Virus record (IMG/VR): IMGVR_UViG_3300046000_005319
Span: 1 to 23,844 of that record
Origin: a virus
Reading direction: 5' to 3' (one strand)
Length of the DNA stretch: 23,844 bases
Part shown: piece by piece, positions 22,790 through 23,844 of the stretch
Layout of the letters: each line of letters opens with the position of its first letter
Position numbering within the stretch: the first letter of the stretch is position 1
Translations under genes and position numbers: made by a program
Notes under the pieces: generated by a model
What the model was told of the DNA's origin: nothing
The model's input: only the letters and a program-made list of their open reading frames with translations
Databases searched by the model: none

Positions 22790-23844
22790 ATGGTTGCATT
22801 TCAAAGTTTAAAAGATTATGGTCCTACATTCCAGATCAAAGTAATAAGTTCTTTATTAAAAAATAAAGCTTTTTTACTTAATGTAAGAGATATTATAGAT
22901 GAATCACATTTTGAGCATCCTGGTATAAAATGGACATTAACTGAAACTATAAAATACTTTGATAAATACCATTGTTGTCCTACACTTGATACATTAAAAA
23001 TTGAAGTTAAAAAAATTGATAATGATGTATTACAAACAGCAGTAAAAGAACAATTAAAACTTATCTATACTACTCAATATGATGATCAAGAATATGTTGA
23101 AGAGGAATTTGCTAACTTTTGTAAAAACCAACTATTAAAAAATGCATTAATAGATTCAGTAGATTTACTAAAAAGTGGTCATTATGATGATATTCGAATT
23201 TTAATTGATAATGCTTTAAAGGCAGGTGCTGATAAGAATTTAGGTCATGAGTATGTGAAGGATATTGAATCTCGTTATAGAGAATCAAGTAGAAAAACTG
23301 TACCTACACCTTGGGATGTGTTAAATACTTTACTTCAAGGTGGATTAGGTGGTGGTGATTATGGTTTAATTTATGGTGGTCCTGGTGGAGGTAAATCTTG
23401 GGATTTAGTTGCTTTAGGAGCATTTGCTGGTAAGTTAGGTTATAAAGTTATACATTATACATTAGAATTAGGTGAAGATTATGTTGGTAAAAGATATGAT
23501 GCTTATTACACAGGAATAAATGTAGCCGAAATTCACAAATATCAAGATCAAATTAAAGAAATATTAAATGAATTTGATGATAATATCATAATAAAAGAAT
23601 ACCCAGCTAAAGGGGCATCATTAACTACTATTAAATCTCATTACCAAAAAACCGCAGATTTAGGTTTTAAAGCAGATTTAATTCTAATTGATTATGTCGA
23701 TTTATTAAAACCTCCTTCAAGACGTAAAGAACGAAAAGAAGAAATTGATGATTTACATTATGGAACTAAAGGATTAGCTAAAGAGTTAAACATTCCAATT
23801 TGGTCTGTTTCACAAGTGAATAGAGCAGGTGCTAAAGATGAAAT
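22790..23844 (+). CDS. gp41: Replicative DNA helicase, DnaB/gp41 family (3' end outside window)
   Basis: An uninterrupted frame from the ATG at 22790 to the window end (351 codons) that continues beyond. Residues 1-~160 are the helical N-terminal domain of DnaB-type helicases. The RecA-like motor starts near TPWDVLNTLLQGGLGGGDYG; Walker A is GGPGGGKS (196-203), followed by a TLELGEDYVGKRYDAY segment (the conserved 'E' strand), Walker B as LILIDYVDLL, and SVSQVNRAG near the cut end (motif H4). It is the ring helicase that unwinds the fork ahead of the polymerase. The start follows the usual ...agttatataaATG leader, 11 bases after the exonuclease stop. Whether a primase domain is fused cannot be seen. 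Confidence 0.93.
   Translation, partial: MVAFQSLKDYGPTFQIKVISSLLKNKAFLLNVRDIIDESHFEHPGIKWTLTETIKYFDKYHCCPTLDTLKIEVKKIDNDVLQTAVKEQLKLIYTTQYDDQEYVEEEFANFCKNQLLKNALIDSVDLLKSGHYDDIRILIDNALKAGADKNLGHEYVKDIESRYRESSRKTVPTPWDVLNTLLQGGLGGGDYGLIYGGPGGGKSWDLVALGAFAGKLGYKVIHYTLELGEDYVGKRYDAYYTGINVAEIHKYQDQIKEILNEFDDNIIIKEYPAKGASLTTIKSHYQKTADLGFKADLILIDYVDLLKPPSRRKERKEEIDDLHYGTKGLAKELNIPIWSVSQVNRAGAKDE

Overview
The window looks like part of a large, strictly lytic, T4-like contractile-tailed phage (myovirus) that infects a Bacteroidota host, probably a marine or aquatic flavobacterium. The DNA is very AT-rich. Every gene is on the + strand with very short gaps. Start codons sit behind A-rich leaders (often ...agttATG) with no Shine-Dalgarno sequence, as in Bacteroidota and their phages. 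Tail sheath, tail tube, gp26-like, LysM gp53-like, gp32, UvsX and gp41-type helicase proteins are all present, which fixes the phage type. No integrase, tRNA, IS element or CRISPR array was seen.

Layout. 1-1819: host-recognition end with the C-terminal part of a LamG-like fibre, a small protein and a three-TM, holin-like protein. 1881-3634: a fibre with a 42-bp SHAEG repeat array plus a small coiled-coil protein. 3707-6313: tail sheath and tail tube. 6405-7401: gp26-like protein with an overlapping second frame (probable frameshift). 7449-9773: tape measure. 9814-16129: baseplate genes (tail-tube-initiator-like protein, gp53-like LysM protein, large hub-like protein, hub protein with a murein-hydrolase-like domain, and a small structural protein). 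16167-16910: probable internal virion protein. 16982-19784: a compact family-A DNA polymerase, a small unknown protein, a kinase-like protein and another unknown. 19860-23844: gp32-like ssDNA-binding protein, UvsX/RecA, 5'-3' exonuclease and the start of a DnaB-family helicase that runs off the end.

Transcription appears to be divided by a repeated module: a short GC hairpin with a T-tract, followed within about 2-17 bases by ATATTTA(T), then a 15-39 base leader and an ATG. Eight exact ATATTTAT copies precede structural units; variants (ATATTTAA, ATATTTAC) precede the two replication units.

The most notable points are: (1) three otherwise unrelated proteins share a 10-14 residue N-terminal leader ending in (I/L)-x-E, the form of a T4 capsid-targeting sequence and prohead-protease site, and one of them looks like a minimal kinase that could be packaged and injected; (2) a 443-residue family-A polymerase with intact metal-binding and O-helix residues but a degenerate exonuclease region and little room for a thumb; (3) a probable +1/-2 frameshift on a run of seven T just before the tape measure; (4) a gp32 homologue without its zinc cysteines. 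All functional statements rest on reading motifs by eye; no database search was run.
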